Of a DNA stretch of 64,000 nt, positions 35,512-43,690 are shown piece after piece. The position numbers were made by a program, and so were the translations under genes. Location: NCBI RefSeq assembly GCF_002095435.2, contig NZ_MJEJ02000032.1, positions 52,555 through 116,554 of the forward strand. The letters run 5' to 3'. Source of the DNA: Williamsia sp. 1138 (GTDB lineage: Bacteria > Actinomycetota > Actinomycetes > Mycobacteriales > Mycobacteriaceae). Positions within the stretch are counted from its first letter, which is position 1. The number at the start of each line of letters is the position of its first letter. The notes beneath the pieces were generated by a model. The model was not told the DNA's origin, searched no databases, and saw only the letters and a program-made list of their open reading frames with translations.

Positions 35512-37062
35512 TCAGGAATTGGTGTACGGCTCGTTGCGCCTGATCGTGGTGGACGGGAAGTCGTCCGCCACCGTGGCAGCCATTTCCACCAGTGCCCGCC
35601 GGGTCTGTTTGCCGAGGAGGTCGAGGTCGACCTCGGCGCCCTCGGCGAGATGATCGTCGAATGGGATCTGTTGTACGGCCCGACATCTGGTCAAGAAGTG
35701 TGCGCTGAGCTGATCTGTGTCGATGGACGATGCACCCGGACGTGATGAGCTCAATACCACCACTGCACTGCTGACGAGATGCCCGAAACCGTGTGCCTGA
35801 AGCCAGTCGAGCGTGGCCCCCGCACTCCGGGCGCCGTCGATCGCCGGCGAGGTGACCAGGATGAGTGCGTTGGCCATGTCGAGAACACCATTCATTGCCG
35901 AATGGCTCAGACCGGTGCCGCAGTCGGTGATGATGATGTTGTAGAACCGCTGCAGCACAGTCATCACGCCGCGGTAGTCGGTTTCGCTGAAAGCTTCGGC
36001 AACTGCCGGATCACGCTCTGAGGCAAGAACTTCCAACCTGCTCGGCGCCTGTGAGGTGTGGGCGCGCACATCGGAATAGCGGTAGATCGACTCATCGGAC
36101 AGCAGATCGCGCACCGTGGAACGGGTTTGCTGCGGAATGCGCTGGGCCAGTGTGCCCAGGTCGGGGTTGGCGTCGACGGCGATCACGCGATCACCCCGCA
36201 AGGATGCAAAGGTCGAACCCAGTCCCACTGTGGTCGTGGTCTTCCCGACCCCGCCCTTGAGGGAGAGCACCGCGATGCGATAGTCGCCGCGGACGGGTTG
36301 GTTGACGCGCTCCAGCAATTGTTTGTAGACCAGGTCATCTGGCGACTCACCCGGATTGATGGTGCCCGCGGACAGTTTGTGGACCGTACGCCTCCAGCCG
36401 CTCGCAGGGGCGCGGCGGGCTTTACGGAGGAGGGCGACCTCATCGAGGCTCGCCGGGCCGTACCCAGTGTTGCCGTAGGGCGGGGGCTGGCCGTACCCGG
36501 GCTGCTGCAGTCCGGGTTGGGGTGGCCCGGGCTGGACCGCGGGATACTGCTGTCCGGGAACGGGTTGCGGCGGTCCGGGCTGCGGCAGCCCCTGCTGGGC
36601 GGGTCCGGGCGGTGGGGCATAGGCCGCCGGCGGCGCAAAGCCCTGGCCGTGCCGGGGTTCCGAGGTGAACTGAGCCGGACTCCCCGGTGGCGTGGCGGGC
36701 GGCGTCACTTCTGCGTGAAGGGGTGCAGGTGCGAACGGCGCGCCCGGTGACTGCGCAGGAATTCCGTAGGACTGCGGCTGTGGGTACCCAGGTGGTGCGT
36801 GCAAGGGCGGACCCGGCTGCGGCGGAACGGGTTGTGCATCCGCCTGCGGAGCGGCGGTGGATGGCTGACGCTCGACCGCATTTCCCTGCGGCGCGTCATC
36901 AGTGCCGTGCCGGCCTGGGTCGGCCTCGATGTTCGGCAATGCGGACGATGGATCTGGTTGTCGCGCTGGGATTCCCGATCGTTCAAATTGCGAAAGATCT
37001 ATGTCGGCGTCGGCCTGCAACCACGGCGGCGGCGCCGGCACATCGGCATTGTTGTAGCTCAC
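35512..37062 (-). CDS. EspI-like MinD/ParA ATPase of the type VII secretion island
   Basis: 516 residues. The first 240 are a Pro/Gln/Gly-rich disordered region; the rest is a MinD/ParA ATPase with a deviant Walker A KGGVGKTTTT, VIAVDANPDLGTLAQ (Walker A prime region) and IIITDCGTGLSHSAMNG (Walker B). This layout matches EspI and related ESX-associated ATPases, which link secretion activity to ATP or cell position. GTG at 37062 is supported by GGGGG upstream; an earlier in-frame ATG at 37083 is possible. It is divergent from the rest of the island. Confidence 0.85.
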   Translation of the reverse strand: MSYNNADVPAPPPWLQADADIDLSQFERSGIPARQPDPSSALPNIEADPGRHGTDDAPQGNAVERQPSTAAPQADAQPVPPQPGPPLHAPPGYPQPQSYGIPAQSPGAPFAPAPLHAEVTPPATPPGSPAQFTSEPRHGQGFAPPAAYAPPPGPAQQGLPQPGPPQPVPGQQYPAVQPGPPQPGLQQPGYGQPPPYGNTGYGPASLDEVALLRKARRAPASGWRRTVHKLSAGTINPGESPDDLVYKQLLERVNQPVRGDYRIAVLSLKGGVGKTTTTVGLGSTFASLRGDRVIAVDANPDLGTLAQRIPQQTRSTVRDLLSDESIYRYSDVRAHTSQAPSRLEVLASERDPAVAEAFSETDYRGVMTVLQRFYNIIITDCGTGLSHSAMNGVLDMANALILVTSPAIDGARSAGATLDWLQAHGFGHLVSSAVVVLSSSRPGASSIDTDQLSAHFLTRCRAVQQIPFDDHLAEGAEVDLDLLGKQTRRALVEMAATVADDFPSTTIRRNEPYTNS

Positions 37063-37174
37063 GGAACAGCCCCCTGTTGGCACGCTCGGTCATCTGCGGC
37101 AAATCGACGCAGGCAAACTGTCCACTTTCTAGCCGCCCCCGACCGTTTGTTATGGGCAGCATAGACCAAGGGGA

Positions 37175-37202
37175 GAAGTGGTGGATGTCTGAGCACCACT
37201 TC
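37175..37202. promoter_or_regulatory. Inverted repeat in the divergent ESX promoter region
   Basis: GAAGTGGTG at 37175-37183 and CACCACTTC at 37194-37202, perfect 9-bp arms, 10-base gap. It lies between the EspI-like gene and the rightward ESX genes, where a shared operator would be placed. Confidence 0.5.
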
Positions 37203-37255
37203 GCCGGTGTTATGGGTATTGTCTCGATCCAGGGGTCGAACAAGGGGGGACATCC

Positions 37256-37567
37256 ATGGCTGCGGCGACTTCGCGCACCGGGACCATCACAGTGGTGACG
37301 ACAGACCAGGGTTTGCCGACGGCTGTTCGGTTGGAACCGACGGAACTACGCAAGGATCCATCGATCCTGGCCGCAGAGGTGCTTCGCCTGTGTCAGCAGG
37401 CATCGATGCATGCGGGGGTGGCGCGTCGAGAGGAGCTCAAGGCAGCCGGTGTGAGTTCCGACATCATCGACCAGATGAAACTGCCGAGGGCCGACGATCT
37501 GGCGCGGGCCGAGTACCGGGACGATGCCGACGCCGGCGCGCCGAGCAGTTGGATGAGGTCGGTATGA
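37256..37567 (+). CDS. Small ESX-associated protein, possibly YbaB-like
   Basis: 103 residues, soluble. TGTITVVTTDQGLPTAVRLEPTEL, then a long helix DPSILAAEVLRLCQQASMHAG, weakly resembles the beta-beta-helix plan of YbaB/EbfC nucleoid proteins, but I cannot assign it firmly. It is followed by a clear YbaB-like gene with a 4-bp overlap (ATGA), suggesting a pair. GGGGGG precedes the ATG. Confidence 0.6.
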   Translation: MAAATSRTGTITVVTTDQGLPTAVRLEPTELRKDPSILAAEVLRLCQQASMHAGVARREELKAAGVSSDIIDQMKLPRADDLARAEYRDDADAGAPSSWMRSV

Positions 37568-37929
37568 GCTGGGCGATGGATGAACTGGAGGCCAGGGCCC
37601 GGCGACAACTCGACGGACTGCACGAGGTCAACGAGCGCCTGGCCGCGATCTCCGCGCGCGAGACATCGCCGGGCGATCACGTCACCGCTGAGGTCGACGG
37701 GGTGGGGACGCTGACGGGATTGTGGTTCGCGCCGTCGGCGCTGACCCTCGGCGCCGGTGCCCTCGGCGAGCTGATCGTGGCCACTGCCGGGGTCGCAGCA
37801 GGTCGGGCATTCGCCCGCCGCGCCGCGATACTCGAGGACTTCAACACCTCGTTCGCCGAACTCGTCGAGTCGCGGCCGGCATCTCTGACATCGACTCCGT
37901 CGACGCGGGGAACCGGATCGGCGTCCTAG
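37564..37929 (+). CDS. YbaB/EbfC-family protein (EspL-like)
   Basis: 121 residues. The strand pair HVTAEVDGVGTLTGLWFAPSAL and the helix GELIVATAGVAAGRAFARRAAILEDF match the YbaB/EbfC fold; the N-terminal 30 residues form a helix (MDELEARARRQLDGL). In ESX loci of mycobacteria, YbaB-like EspL fills this place. ATG overlaps the previous stop. Confidence 0.75.
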   Translation: MSWAMDELEARARRQLDGLHEVNERLAAISARETSPGDHVTAEVDGVGTLTGLWFAPSALTLGAGALGELIVATAGVAAGRAFARRAAILEDFNTSFAELVESRPASLTSTPSTRGTGSAS

Positions 37930-38027
37930 GCGTCAGATACCCAGATGCAGCGGCCGGCGGGTCCTGGCGAGCGGTATCTGGGAACCACTTCATCAGCTGT
38001 TCCGGGTTCACATCACATGGGGGAAGA

Positions 38028-38345
38028 ATGTCCGAGATCACTGCGGTGCCAGCCGCGATAGAGGCCTACGCAGACACTGCCGCGGTGATGTCCGCGGCGG
38101 TGGCCTCCGCCGGGTCGATCAATGCGGCCGCCAATGTCGCGACGATGGTTCCGGTGTTCGGCCTCATCGGCCAGGAGTTCCTGCTCGCTTTCGCGCAGGC
38201 GCAGGCCGGCCATCTGCTGGCGGTGGGCCAGCTTGCGGCCGTGCACGCGGGGACTGCAGCCGCCGCCCTGGCGACCGCCGCCGAATTCACCGAGACCGAC
38301 GACGGAGCGGGCGGCCAGTTCAGGGCCATCGAGTCAGCGCTGTAG
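38028..38345 (+). CDS. EspC-like type VII secretion target
   Basis: 105 residues, two long Ala-rich helices: AIEAYADTAAVMSAAVASAG and EFLLAFAQAQAGHLLAVGQLAAVHAGTAAAALATAAEF. This fits the DUF2580/EspC class of ESX substrates, which mimic a WXG100 hairpin. No clear YxxxD/E signal is seen at the C terminus. GGGGGAAGA precedes the ATG. Confidence 0.7.
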   Translation: MSEITAVPAAIEAYADTAAVMSAAVASAGSINAAANVATMVPVFGLIGQEFLLAFAQAQAGHLLAVGQLAAVHAGTAAAALATAAEFTETDDGAGGQFRAIESAL

Positions 38346-38364
38346 CGACCGGTCGGGGGACCAC

Positions 38365-38731
38365 GTGAGCACACCGAACTTCACACCGAATCCGGCGGCG
38401 GCGCCGCTGGATCCGACCATCCGCGATCTCGTCGAGTCGAGTCCGTTGGGTCCGACCGTCGAATCGCACTCAGAGCGCCGTCGTGCCCGCCGGGATGGGG
38501 GGTCCGATGGCTCCGATGGGAGCGATGGGAGCCGGACGCGGCGCCGGTGCGTCAGATGATCAGCACGAGACCGCCGATTACCTGGTGACCGAGCTAAACG
38601 GGAGCCGCATCATCGGTGAGATCTCGGACGTCGCACCTGCCGTGATCGGCGAGACGCAGACACCTGATCCCGCACCATCGCCGGATGTGCGGCTGCGGCT
38701 GGGGCAACCGGCCCGCGATCAAGAAGTCTGA
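38365..38731 (+). pseudogene. Frameshifted ESX-associated small protein gene
   Basis: A GTG at 38365 behind GGGGG starts a frame reading VSTPNFTPNPAAAPLDPTI, then RDLVESSPLGPTVES. From about 38470 the protein-like sequence continues in the next frame (AGMGGPMAPMGAMGAGRGAG, then HETADYLVTELNGSRIIGE) to a stop at 38731. Neither frame alone gives a normal protein; joined they give about 121 residues resembling the Met/Gly-rich small proteins beside PE-PPE genes. A real mutation, a sequencing error or programmed frameshifting are all possible; a GTG at 38483 could also restart translation. Confidence 0.6.
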
Positions 38732-38770
38732 CCAAAGAATTTTCTGACCGAAGAGCAACGGGGGGCAACA

Positions 38771-39076
38771 ATGGGCAACGATCAGTTGAATGTGGATTCC
38801 GACGAGTTGTTGAGGGCCGCCGGCGAGTTGGACACCTTGGCCGACGGTCTGGAAGTCGCGCTGGCGCAGGAGAAGCCGAACTTGTCGGTCGACCCGGCGG
38901 GCCGTGACGAGGTGTCGGTCGCGGCGGCGACCACCTTGTCGGCGGTCGCCGAGACCTTTGTCGGGGGAGCCTCTGCCGGCGTACACGAGCTTCGGAAGAT
39001 CGCCGCAGTACTGCGTGCGCAGGCCGTCGGATACCGGGGGGCCGAGGAGACGATCGAGGAGGCCTTCCGCCTCTGA
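38771..39076 (+). CDS. PE-like type VII secretion protein
   Basis: 101 residues forming a helical hairpin (LRAAGELDTLADGLEVALAQE and AATTLSAVAETFVGGASAGVH). The end has the general type VII signal YxxxE: Tyr 88 and Glu 92 in GYRGAEET. PE proteins pair with PPE partners and are secreted as dimers; a PPE gene follows after 20 bases. GGGGGG lies before the ATG. Confidence 0.75.
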   Translation: MGNDQLNVDSDELLRAAGELDTLADGLEVALAQEKPNLSVDPAGRDEVSVAAATTLSAVAETFVGGASAGVHELRKIAAVLRAQAVGYRGAEETIEEAFRL

Positions 39077-39096
39077 CCAGGCGGTGAGGACAGACG

Positions 39097-40140
39097 ATGA
39101 CAGGTTTCACCAATGTGGTCTGGCAGGCCAGACCGACCGAGCAGTTGGCGAGGGATCTCGGCGACGGCGCCGGGGTGGGTTCGCTCGCAGATGCCGGCGT
39201 CGGCTGGACCCGATTGTCGGCAGTCCTCGCCGACTCCGGTGCCGACTATCTGAAAATCTTGGCCAGGCTGGGTATCTCGTGGGAATCGGCGCATTCGGAT
39301 CAGGCGTTCGCGAAGCTCGGGGCACTTGCCCCGTGGTTCGGCGACGCGGCCACGGCCGCGGCGGACAATGCGGGACGGGTCGCGGCTCAGTGCGCGGCCA
39401 CCACAGTCGCCCGGCTCGCCATGCCGAATCTTCCCGAGATAGAGGTGACCACAGGAGTGCGGGACACGGCCGCTGCTGTCGGAGCAGTTTTGGGGACACC
39501 TATCGGAGGTGTGGCAGCCGACGCCGAACGTGCCCTACACGACCAGAAGCAACGAGCCGCCCGCGTGATGGAGACCTACGAGTCGGCGTCGGAACCGCTG
39601 GCCCGTCCGTGGACGAATCACTCTCCACCGGAGGTCGTCTCGCCGACCGCCCTGACATCGGAGGAGGCGTTCAGGCAGCACCGCGCCACCCCCACGGCGC
39701 CGGTGTCGCCGGCGGTGCCAGGTGGATCGGCAGGGATGGGGCCTGTTGCGATGCCGGTCGCCGTGACCGCATCTCGCGAGAAGTCTCGATTCGCGGCCAC
39801 GGTGGTGGCAGGATCGAGTGCCGGGCCGATCGTCGCGGAGCCCGCGGCTTCCACCACACCAGCCAGGCCGACGTCTCCCATTCCGCCGATGGCTCCGATG
39901 GCGGGCGGTCTTGTGCCGAACAGTGAGACACCAGTGCGTCAACCGCGTTCGGTGCCGGCGGCCGGAATCGATTCCGCCGGAACCGAGGCCGCGACGACCA
40001 CGATCGACTGGGCCCATTTCGATCAACCTGCCGCTGCCGCCGTCGAGCATCCTGATCCCCGGTACCGCAGCGGTCTGCTCGACCTGCCGGCGGCCACGTC
40101 GATACCCGCAGTGCTCGGCGCGGGGAATCAGGACCGGTGA
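39097..40140 (+). CDS. PPE-domain type VII secretion protein
   Basis: 347 residues. Residues 1-170 are the PPE-like helical domain: FTNVVWQARPTEQLARDL, DYLKILARLGISWESAHSD (Trp 62 in the turn) and LAPWFGDAATAAADNAG. The rest is Pro/Ala/Thr-rich and disordered, ending in a short motif DWAHFDQ. It should pair with the PE protein just upstream and be guided by the EspG encoded next, whose start overlaps its stop by 4 bp. Confidence 0.8.
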   Translation: MTGFTNVVWQARPTEQLARDLGDGAGVGSLADAGVGWTRLSAVLADSGADYLKILARLGISWESAHSDQAFAKLGALAPWFGDAATAAADNAGRVAAQCAATTVARLAMPNLPEIEVTTGVRDTAAAVGAVLGTPIGGVAADAERALHDQKQRAARVMETYESASEPLARPWTNHSPPEVVSPTALTSEEAFRQHRATPTAPVSPAVPGGSAGMGPVAMPVAVTASREKSRFAATVVAGSSAGPIVAEPAASTTPARPTSPIPPMAPMAGGLVPNSETPVRQPRSVPAAGIDSAGTEAATTTIDWAHFDQPAAAAVEHPDPRYRSGLLDLPAATSIPAVLGAGNQDR

Positions 40141-40967
40141 GCGACATGTGGACGATGGAGACCGCGCCCGGTTATGAACTGACCGACGACCACCTGGATC
40201 ATCTCGGATCGCTTTTGGGACATCAGACGTGGCCTGTGGTCTTGGCCATCGGACCAGGACACGAACATGTCCCGGCGCGTGATGCCGCACTGTTGTCGGC
40301 CGCGGACCAACTGGTCTCGCTGGGGATCCTGTGCGACGACCCGCATGCAGACCGAGGCGTGGCCGAACCGCTGGCGGACGCGCTATCGGTCCTCGCAAAT
40401 CCGGAGAGACTCATCGAGATAAGGGTTTTCGCTTCCGTAGGATGTGCGCGATCGTGTCTCGCCCGGCAGGGTTCCAGGCATGTACTGGCCAGACGCACGG
40501 GTGTGGGTGTCGAGGTCCGAGAGGTATCGGTTCATTCCGAGAAGGACGTGGGTGCCATCGTCTCGAAACACCTCGGGTCGGCGGAGACGCCGCCTCTCCC
40601 GGCGTTCAGCGCTCCGGCCGACGAACTGCGCATGCGACTCGATCGCGCACGGTCAGCAGCCGACTACACGGATGCGTTCCACGCCATGGGCGCAGGCGAT
40701 CAGATGGCGGCCGGCTACGCCGCGGCGTTCGAATCATGCACCGGCCATGCCGAGATCGTCGCCATCGAGTCAGGACAAGAGCGGACGGTTCGATCCGCCG
40801 GAGCCGTTGCGATATACGACACCGTGCGCGGCCGGATTCTCGCAGGTCCGAGCAAGTCTCCGGACGGAAGGATCTGGACGACGTTGTCGGGTGGTAGTCC
40901 GCACAGGATTTCTCAGGCAGTCGAGCTTCTCGTGGAAACACTGCCGTCGGGGAGGTGGTTGCCATGA
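40137..40967 (+). CDS. EspG-like ESX chaperone
   Basis: 276 residues. The overall alpha/beta plan, with ELTDDHLDHLGSLLGHQTWPVVL at the start and RTVRSAGAVAIYDTVRGRILAGPSKSPDGRIWTTLSGG near the end, matches EspG, the cytosolic chaperone that binds the tip of PE-PPE dimers. The C terminus (RISQAVELLVETLPSGRWLP) is typical. GTG start overlaps the PPE stop (GTGA). Confidence 0.85.
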   Translation: MSDMWTMETAPGYELTDDHLDHLGSLLGHQTWPVVLAIGPGHEHVPARDAALLSAADQLVSLGILCDDPHADRGVAEPLADALSVLANPERLIEIRVFASVGCARSCLARQGSRHVLARRTGVGVEVREVSVHSEKDVGAIVSKHLGSAETPPLPAFSAPADELRMRLDRARSAADYTDAFHAMGAGDQMAAGYAAAFESCTGHAEIVAIESGQERTVRSAGAVAIYDTVRGRILAGPSKSPDGRIWTTLSGGSPHRISQAVELLVETLPSGRWLP

Positions 40968-41097
40968 TCCGCAGGACACAGACGGACGCAGGTTGCGAAC
41001 GCAGTCCTTGTTCGCCGCGTCTGCGGGGGTGCAGCCAGACGTTAGATCCGTGGACATCATCTGATGCCGCGGCAGCCATACAAAAAGGGGAAGAAAG

Positions 41098-41418
41098 ATG
41101 ACCAACGGTCTCGAACTCGACGTCTCGGCCGGCCTGGCCTCGACAAAATCGGTGGGGGACATCGTCGCCGACATGGGTACGGTGCTCGCCCGTATCACGG
41201 CCGACGCCGATGAAGCGCTCGCTCTGTGGAAGGGCAATGCCAGCGGGGCATTCCAGACCGCGGTGACCGCCTGGAAAGACGAGGCAACCCAGCTGCAGAC
41301 GGCTCTCGAGGGCCTCAAGACCTCACTGTCCACCGGTTTCAACGGCTACGACGCCGAGGACCAGGACACCGCGGGCACCTTCAACAACGTCTCGGGTGGC
41401 TCCGGCCTCCGCTTGTAG
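41098..41418 (+). CDS. WXG100 protein, EsxB-like
   Basis: 106 residues, helix-turn-helix with the WXG turn at Trp 44-Lys-Gly 46 (ALWKGNASG). A type VII signal YxxxD is visible: Tyr 84 and Asp 88 in GYDAEDQD. That marks this member as the signal-bearing partner, like EsxB. GGGGAAGAAAG precedes the ATG. The next gene encodes its partner. Confidence 0.88.
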   Translation: MTNGLELDVSAGLASTKSVGDIVADMGTVLARITADADEALALWKGNASGAFQTAVTAWKDEATQLQTALEGLKTSLSTGFNGYDAEDQDTAGTFNNVSGGSGLRL

Positions 41419-41467
41419 CGCCCGCGTCAGACACCGACCACCACACTCAGATCGAGAGGATCTACCC

Positions 41468-41758
41468 ATGAGCATCATCCAGTACAACTACCCGCGGATG
41501 GAAGAGCTGGCCGCACAGTTGAACAGCAACTTCAACCAGTTGGAGCACCTGGCGACCACTCTGAAGTCAGAAGTCGCCCGGCTGCACGAGAATTGGCAGT
41601 CACAGCAGGCCTCACAGGCTTACGGCTCGGCTCAGCAGACCTGGGATACGAGCTTCACCGACTCCCGCACCCTGCTGACCACCCTGTCGTCGAAGGTGAC
41701 GGAAGCGTCGACCAACATGCAGGCAGCGGATCAGCGGACGGCAGGCTACTTCAGCTGA
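41468..41758 (+). CDS. WXG100 protein, EsxA-like
   Basis: 96 residues. IIQYNYPRMEELAAQLNSNF, the turn at Trp 43 (ENWQSQQASQAYG, WxS rather than WxG), and LTTLSSKVTEASTNM fit EsxA. It lacks the YxxxD/E signal, as expected when the partner supplies it. Starts 49 bases after the EsxB-like gene, with GAGAGGA upstream; both should be one transcript and a secreted heterodimer. Confidence 0.88.
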   Translation: MSIIQYNYPRMEELAAQLNSNFNQLEHLATTLKSEVARLHENWQSQQASQAYGSAQQTWDTSFTDSRTLLTTLSSKVTEASTNMQAADQRTAGYFS

Positions 41759-41771
41759 CCACCGGTACCAC

Positions 41772-41806
41772 CGAAACCCGTCGAAGTGTTGCTTCGGCGG
41801 GTTTCG
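41772..41806 (+). terminator. Hairpin terminator after the esxBA-like pair
   Basis: CGAAACCCG / CGGGTTTCG (41772-41780/41798-41806) continued after one mismatch by CGAAG/CTTCG, loop TGTTG. No T tract follows, so it may work with a factor or only protect the mRNA end. Confidence 0.65.
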
Positions 41807-41979
41807 GCGTCTGACGGGCAGTGGGTTCGCAACCGACCGAAGCGCGTTTGAAGTCGCTCGGTGCGGGGGATACGACTCGCGTCCTGTGATTGCCTAACGG
41901 TTACCCTTCCGGTCCGATAGTTTCGCATGCAGACCCTGCGCACCCCGCAGCGTCTTCCCGTCAAGTGAGGAGCTGTGTA

Positions 41980-43518
41980 GTGAGCAATCCGCTGACACGG
42001 ACAAAATCCGTCGAGCAATCCATGGCTGATACCGAAGAACCCGGTTCACAGCTGAAAAAGAGTTTGACCTGGTGGGATCTCACCGTCTTCGGCGTCTCTG
42101 TCGTCATCGGCGCCGGTATCTTCACCATCACCGCGTCGACTGCCGGAGACAAGGCCGGCCCGGCGATCTCGCTGTCGTTCGTGATGGCGGCCATCGCCTG
42201 TGCGCTGGCCGCGCTCTGTTACGCCGAGTTCGCATCGACGGTCCCGGTGGCCGGTTCGGCCTACACGTTCGGATATGCAACCTTCGGTGAGTTCTTGGCC
42301 TGGATCCTGGGCTGGGACCTCATCCTCGAGTTCGCGGTCGGATCAGCCGTGGTCTCCAAGGGCTGGTCCAGCTATCTGGGAACTGTCTTCGGATTCTCCG
42401 GTGGGACAGTAGAAGTCGCCGGCCTCGACGTCGACTGGGGCGCGCTGGTCATCGTCGCGGTGATCACGACGCTGCTGGTCCTCGGTACCAAGCTGTCGTC
42501 GACGTTCAGCGCCGTCGTCACGACCATCAAGGTCGCAGTCGTACTGCTGGTCATCGTCGTGGGCTTCTTCTATATCAAGGCCGACAACTACAAGCCCTTC
42601 ATCCCAGAGTCGCAGCCCTCCGATTCAGGTGGTAAGTCGGTCGACTCGACGCTGTTCTCGCTGATCACAGGTGGCGGTGACTCCAGCTATGGCTGGTACG
42701 GCGTCCTCGCAGCCGCATCCATCGTGTTCTTCGCGTTCATCGGATTCGACGTGGTCGCCACCACCGCGGAAGAGACCAAGAACCCGAGAAAGGATGTGCC
42801 ACGCGGCATCCTGGGTTCCCTGGCCATCGTCACCGTCCTGTACATCCTGGTCACGGTCGTGGTGACCGGCATGCTCAACTACAAGGAACTCGCAACGTCC
42901 GCGGGTGACGGTGAACCGAAGAATCTGGCCTATGCGTTCGGTGAGAACGGTGTGACCTGGGCCGAGAAGGTGATCTCGATCGGTGCGCTGGCGGGTCTGA
43001 CCACGGTCGTCATGGTTTTGATGCTCGGTCAGTCGCGGGTGCTGTTCGCGATGGCCCGAGACGGTCTGCTGCCCCGTTCACTCTCCAAGACCAGTAAGTT
43101 CGGAACCCCGGCCCGAATCCAGATCATCGTCGGTGTTGCGGTCGCGGTCGTGGCGGCATTCTTCCCGATCGACAAGCTCGAAGAGATGGTCAACGTGGGC
43201 ACCCTGTTCGCCTTCGTCGTCGTGGCTGCCGGCGTGATCGTGCTGCGCAGGACACGGCCCGACCTGCAGCGCGGCTTCTCGGTGCCCTGGATGCCGGTGA
43301 TCCCGATTCTGGCGATCATCTCGTGCGTCTGGCTGATGTTGAATCTGTCGGCTCTGACCTGGATCCGTTTCGTGATCTGGATGGTCATCGGTGTCATCGT
43401 CTACTTCGCGTACAGCCAGCGGCACTCGCTGGTCGGCAAACGAGAGCGCGGCGAGTTGTCGGACGAAGTCGGCGACGCGACGCGTGCCGCAAATCTGGAG
43501 AAGCGCGGCAAAGGCTGA
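41980..43518 (+). CDS. APC-family cationic amino acid permease
   Basis: 512 residues, about twelve membrane segments. KKSLTWWDLTVFGVSVVIGAGIF and the consensus amphipathic segment FFAFIGFDVVATTAEETKNPRKD mark the CAT/YfnA group of the APC superfamily. It probably imports a basic amino acid. GTG at 41980 has GAGGAG upstream. Its position next to alkB matches Rv3253c of M. tuberculosis. Confidence 0.88.
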   Translation: MSNPLTRTKSVEQSMADTEEPGSQLKKSLTWWDLTVFGVSVVIGAGIFTITASTAGDKAGPAISLSFVMAAIACALAALCYAEFASTVPVAGSAYTFGYATFGEFLAWILGWDLILEFAVGSAVVSKGWSSYLGTVFGFSGGTVEVAGLDVDWGALVIVAVITTLLVLGTKLSSTFSAVVTTIKVAVVLLVIVVGFFYIKADNYKPFIPESQPSDSGGKSVDSTLFSLITGGGDSSYGWYGVLAAASIVFFAFIGFDVVATTAEETKNPRKDVPRGILGSLAIVTVLYILVTVVVTGMLNYKELATSAGDGEPKNLAYAFGENGVTWAEKVISIGALAGLTTVVMVLMLGQSRVLFAMARDGLLPRSLSKTSKFGTPARIQIIVGVAVAVVAAFFPIDKLEEMVNVGTLFAFVVVAAGVIVLRRTRPDLQRGFSVPWMPVIPILAIISCVWLMLNLSALTWIRFVIWMVIGVIVYFAYSQRHSLVGKRERGELSDEVGDATRAANLEKRGKG

Positions 43519-43536
43519 CCTTTCTACGGCCAGAAG

Positions 43537-43576
43537 GGCCCCCTGCTGAGGTTCTCCCTCGGCGGGGGCCTTTTTT
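43537..43576 (+). terminator. Intrinsic terminator after the permease gene
   Basis: GGCCCCC pairs with GGGGGCC, extended by GC and GAG/CTC around a bulge, then six T residues at 43571-43576. A classic rho-independent terminator. Confidence 0.92.
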
Positions 43577-43606
43577 GTGAACTGGGGCACTTTACAAATA
43601 TGCCTA

Positions 43607-43620
43607 TATGTATAGACATA
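43607..43620. promoter_or_regulatory. AT-rich inverted repeat upstream of alkB
   Basis: TATGT and ACATA arms with ATAG between them, 70 bases before the alkB ATG, in an unusually AT-rich patch for this genome. It could be the operator of the TetR-type regulator encoded downstream, or overlap the promoter (GTATAG resembles a -10). Confidence 0.5.
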
Positions 43621-43690
43621 CGACGAAGGCGGCGGTACTGTCCATAACAGGTTTCAGTTAGTCGTGTTCAATCCCGCAAGGAGGCAGTTG

